Position numbers and translations under genes: made by a program
Assembly: GCF_000423505.1 (NCBI RefSeq)
Contig: NZ_AUIC01000003.1
Location: forward strand, 62,001 to 126,000
Source: Pseudoclavibacter soli DSM 23366
GTDB taxonomy: Bacteria; Actinomycetota; Actinomycetes; Actinomycetales; Microbacteriaceae
Reading direction: 5' to 3'
Length of the DNA stretch: 64,000 nt
Shown: in pieces, positions 62,716 through 64,000 of the stretch
Layout of the letters: each line of letters opens with the position of its first letter
How positions within the stretch are numbered: the first letter of the stretch is position 1
The notes under the pieces: model-generated
What the model was told of the DNA's origin: nothing
The model's input: only the letters and a program-made list of their open reading frames with translations
Databases searched by the model: none

Positions 62716-63662
62716 ACGACTCCCCTGAACCGGCTGCCGAGCCGGTCACCAAGCGCCGAGCCCGCAGACGCCGCCGTACCCCGAAACAGCGTCGCCAGCT
62801 GATTCGCGGGCTGATTCTGCAGGGCATGGCGATGATCGGCATCGGGTTGCTGGTCTACCCAGATGCGGCAGACTGGTTTGCGACTCTGCAGCACAACTCC
62901 GAGATCTCAGGCTACATCGACAAGGTGCAGCAGACGCCCAGCGCCGAGCGGCAGCGCATTCTGCAAGCGGCATATGCCTACAATGATCAGCTGGAACCCG
63001 GGCCGCTGACCGACCCGTACATCTCGCAGAACTCCGACGAGGCCAAGCGCACCGCCGTGTACCAGGCCTACGAGGAGCTGCTGCGCATCAGCGGCACCGA
63101 TGTGATCGGCACGCTGAGCTACCCGGCGATCGACGTGGCGCTGCCGATCTACCATGGCACGGCCGATGCGACGATCTCGAAGGGGGTCGGGCATCTCTAC
63201 GGAACCTCGCTGCCTGTCGGAGGCCCCTCGACGCATTCGGTGCTCACTTCACACTCGGGGCTGCCTCAGGCGAAGCTGCTCACGAACCTCTCCAAGGCGC
63301 AGGTGGGCGATACCTTCTGGATCAGTGTGCTCGGCGAGGACCACTACTACCGTGTCGAGAGCATCGAGACCGTGCTGCCGGGCGAGACCGACTCGCTGAA
63401 GATCACCGAAGGCGAAGACTGGGTGACGCTGTTCACCTGCACCCCGATCGGCGTCAACAGCCACCGGTTGATGGTGCATGCCGTGCGCATTGACTCCCCT
63501 GACGATGACAGCGGGGCGGCCATCGCCGGCGATGGGCTGAAAGCGGGGTTCCCATGGTGGGCCGTGTGGTTTGTCGGCGGTTCGACGGTCACGGGGGTGA
63601 TCATCTTCGCGCCGCCCCGGCGGCGCGGCAAGAAGAAGGTGCCTGCGACGAAGCAGTCGTGA
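62712..63662 (+). CDS. Class C (pilus) sortase 2
   Basis: A second pilus sortase, 316 aa, clearly related to the first. A basic N-terminus (TKRRARRRRRTPKQRRQ), helix LQGMAMIGIGLLVYPDAADW, lid Asp101-Pro-Tyr103 (LTDPYISQ), His181 in HSVLTSHSGL, Cys243 and Arg252 in FTCTPIGVNSHR, and a second helix (WWAVWFVGGSTVTGVIIF). GTG start overlaps the pilin stop (GTGA). Being next to the LALTG pilin, it may be specific for it. Confidence 0.93.
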   Translation: MNDSPEPAAEPVTKRRARRRRRTPKQRRQLIRGLILQGMAMIGIGLLVYPDAADWFATLQHNSEISGYIDKVQQTPSAERQRILQAAYAYNDQLEPGPLTDPYISQNSDEAKRTAVYQAYEELLRISGTDVIGTLSYPAIDVALPIYHGTADATISKGVGHLYGTSLPVGGPSTHSVLTSHSGLPQAKLLTNLSKAQVGDTFWISVLGEDHYYRVESIETVLPGETDSLKITEGEDWVTLFTCTPIGVNSHRLMVHAVRIDSPDDDSGAAIAGDGLKAGFPWWAVWFVGGSTVTGVIIFAPPRRRGKKKVPATKQS

Positions 63663-63679
63663 GGGCGGGTGTACCGTCG

Positions 63680-63782
63680 TGCCCAGTGATCGCGCACTCT
63701 ACGTTGCACGCGCGCTCCACACCGCGCGAGAATACAGGCTCCACCGTGCACCTCGCGCGACAGACCCCGCGATCGCTGGGCA
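63680..63782. repeat. Nested inverted repeats after the pilus operon
   Basis: Outer arms TGCCCAGTGATCGCG (63680-63694) and CGCGATCGCTGGGCA (63768-63782) match at 14 of 15 bases. Inner arms CGCGCGAG (63723-63730) and CTCGCGCG (63752-63759) are perfect. This fills most of the gap between the sortase and rarD and could be an extended terminator, a structured RNA or the trace of a mobile element. Confidence 0.6.
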
Positions 63783-63815
63783 GGAGTGCACGCCCCGACG
63801 AGAGACAAGGCTCCC

Positions 63816-64000
63816 TCAGTACACGCGGTGAGCTCGCGCCTGCCGCGCCCCATCGACGATGAGCACCACAATGGCCAGCCAGATCAGCGCGAAGCCGGCC
63901 CATCGCGCCGGTGGCATATCCTCACGCAACACCGCGACGCCCAGAGTGAACTGCAGCACCGGCCCGAGATACTGCAGAAATCCCAGCCAGGCCAGCGGCA
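63816..64000 (-). CDS. RarD-type EamA transporter (C-terminus only)
   Basis: The last ~61 residues of a membrane permease; the rest lies beyond the right edge. The translation reads LAWLGFLQYLGPVLQFTLGV, then AVLREDMPPARWAGFALIWL and IVDGARQARAHRVY before the stop at 63816. LQYLxPxLQFxLGV…F/EPMPxxRWxGF is the C-terminal pattern of RarD (DMT superfamily, ten helices). The substrate is not established. It is convergent with the pilus operon. Confidence 0.8.
   Translation of the reverse strand, partial: PLAWLGFLQYLGPVLQFTLGVAVLREDMPPARWAGFALIWLAIVVLIVDGARQARAHRVY

Overview
The window is a high-GC chromosomal segment of an actinobacterium. The markers are whiA, an ANTAR-domain PdtaR-like regulator, an MrpA–MrpB fusion, an HGxxPAAW membrane protein inside the trp cluster, furA–katG, and many leaderless starts (TAnnnT, 6-7 nt, then ATG/GTG). 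The gene order secG–tpiA–pgk–gap–sod–whiA–rapZ–uvrC and his–trp–lgt–gltBD–pyk points to Micrococcales, most likely Microbacteriaceae. The genus cannot be fixed from this sequence.

Layout, left to right. 1-5 kb: the 3' part of 6-phosphogluconolactonase, then the minus-strand glycolytic operon gap–pgk–tpiA–secG and superoxide dismutase. 5-14 kb: a compact minus-strand operon uvrB–uvrA–uvrC–rapZ–whiA, headed by a LexA-like SOS box on a leaderless promoter. 14-21 kb: an acetyltransferase, coaE, rpsA, thiL, polA, a hotdog thioesterase, pdtaR and tRNA-Leu(CAA). 22-24.4 kb: an accessory stretch with a small membrane protein, a 63-aa orphan, a thioredoxin–DUF2892 pair behind a CsoR/CstR-like palindrome, and a family of 20-bp-period repeats plus a ~198-bp tandem array that copies the 3' end of the adjacent phosphatase gene. 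25-26 kb: an FAD-linked oxidase. 26.5-32.8 kb: the six-gene Mrp Na+/H+ antiporter operon. 32.8-33.2 kb: a decayed vapBC toxin–antitoxin pair. 33-53 kb: a long minus-strand biosynthetic run of rpe–hisE–hisG–hisF–hisI–trpE–Trp membrane protein–[furA–katG]–HGxxPAAW–trpC–trpB–trpA–lgt–gltB–gltD–pyk. 53.4-63.7 kb: a plus-strand sortase-assembled pilus locus (lectin-like tip adhesin, major pilin, class C sortase, second pilin, second class C sortase). The right edge holds the C-terminus of a RarD-type EamA transporter.

How it works together. Central carbon enzymes feed pyruvate kinase and the pentose-phosphate branch (pgl, rpe). Ribose phosphate and glutamine nitrogen flow into His and Trp synthesis, with GOGAT behind a canonical GlnR a/b box. 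The furA–katG peroxide-defence pair carries its own FurA-type promoter and sits inside the trp run, which looks like an insertion. The pilus cluster is the main surface-exposed accessory system. Its points of interest are two pilin/sortase pairs, mixed LPLTG and LALTG sorting signals, and a tip-adhesin start region whose best Shine-Dalgarno/ATG is out of frame with the long reading frame.
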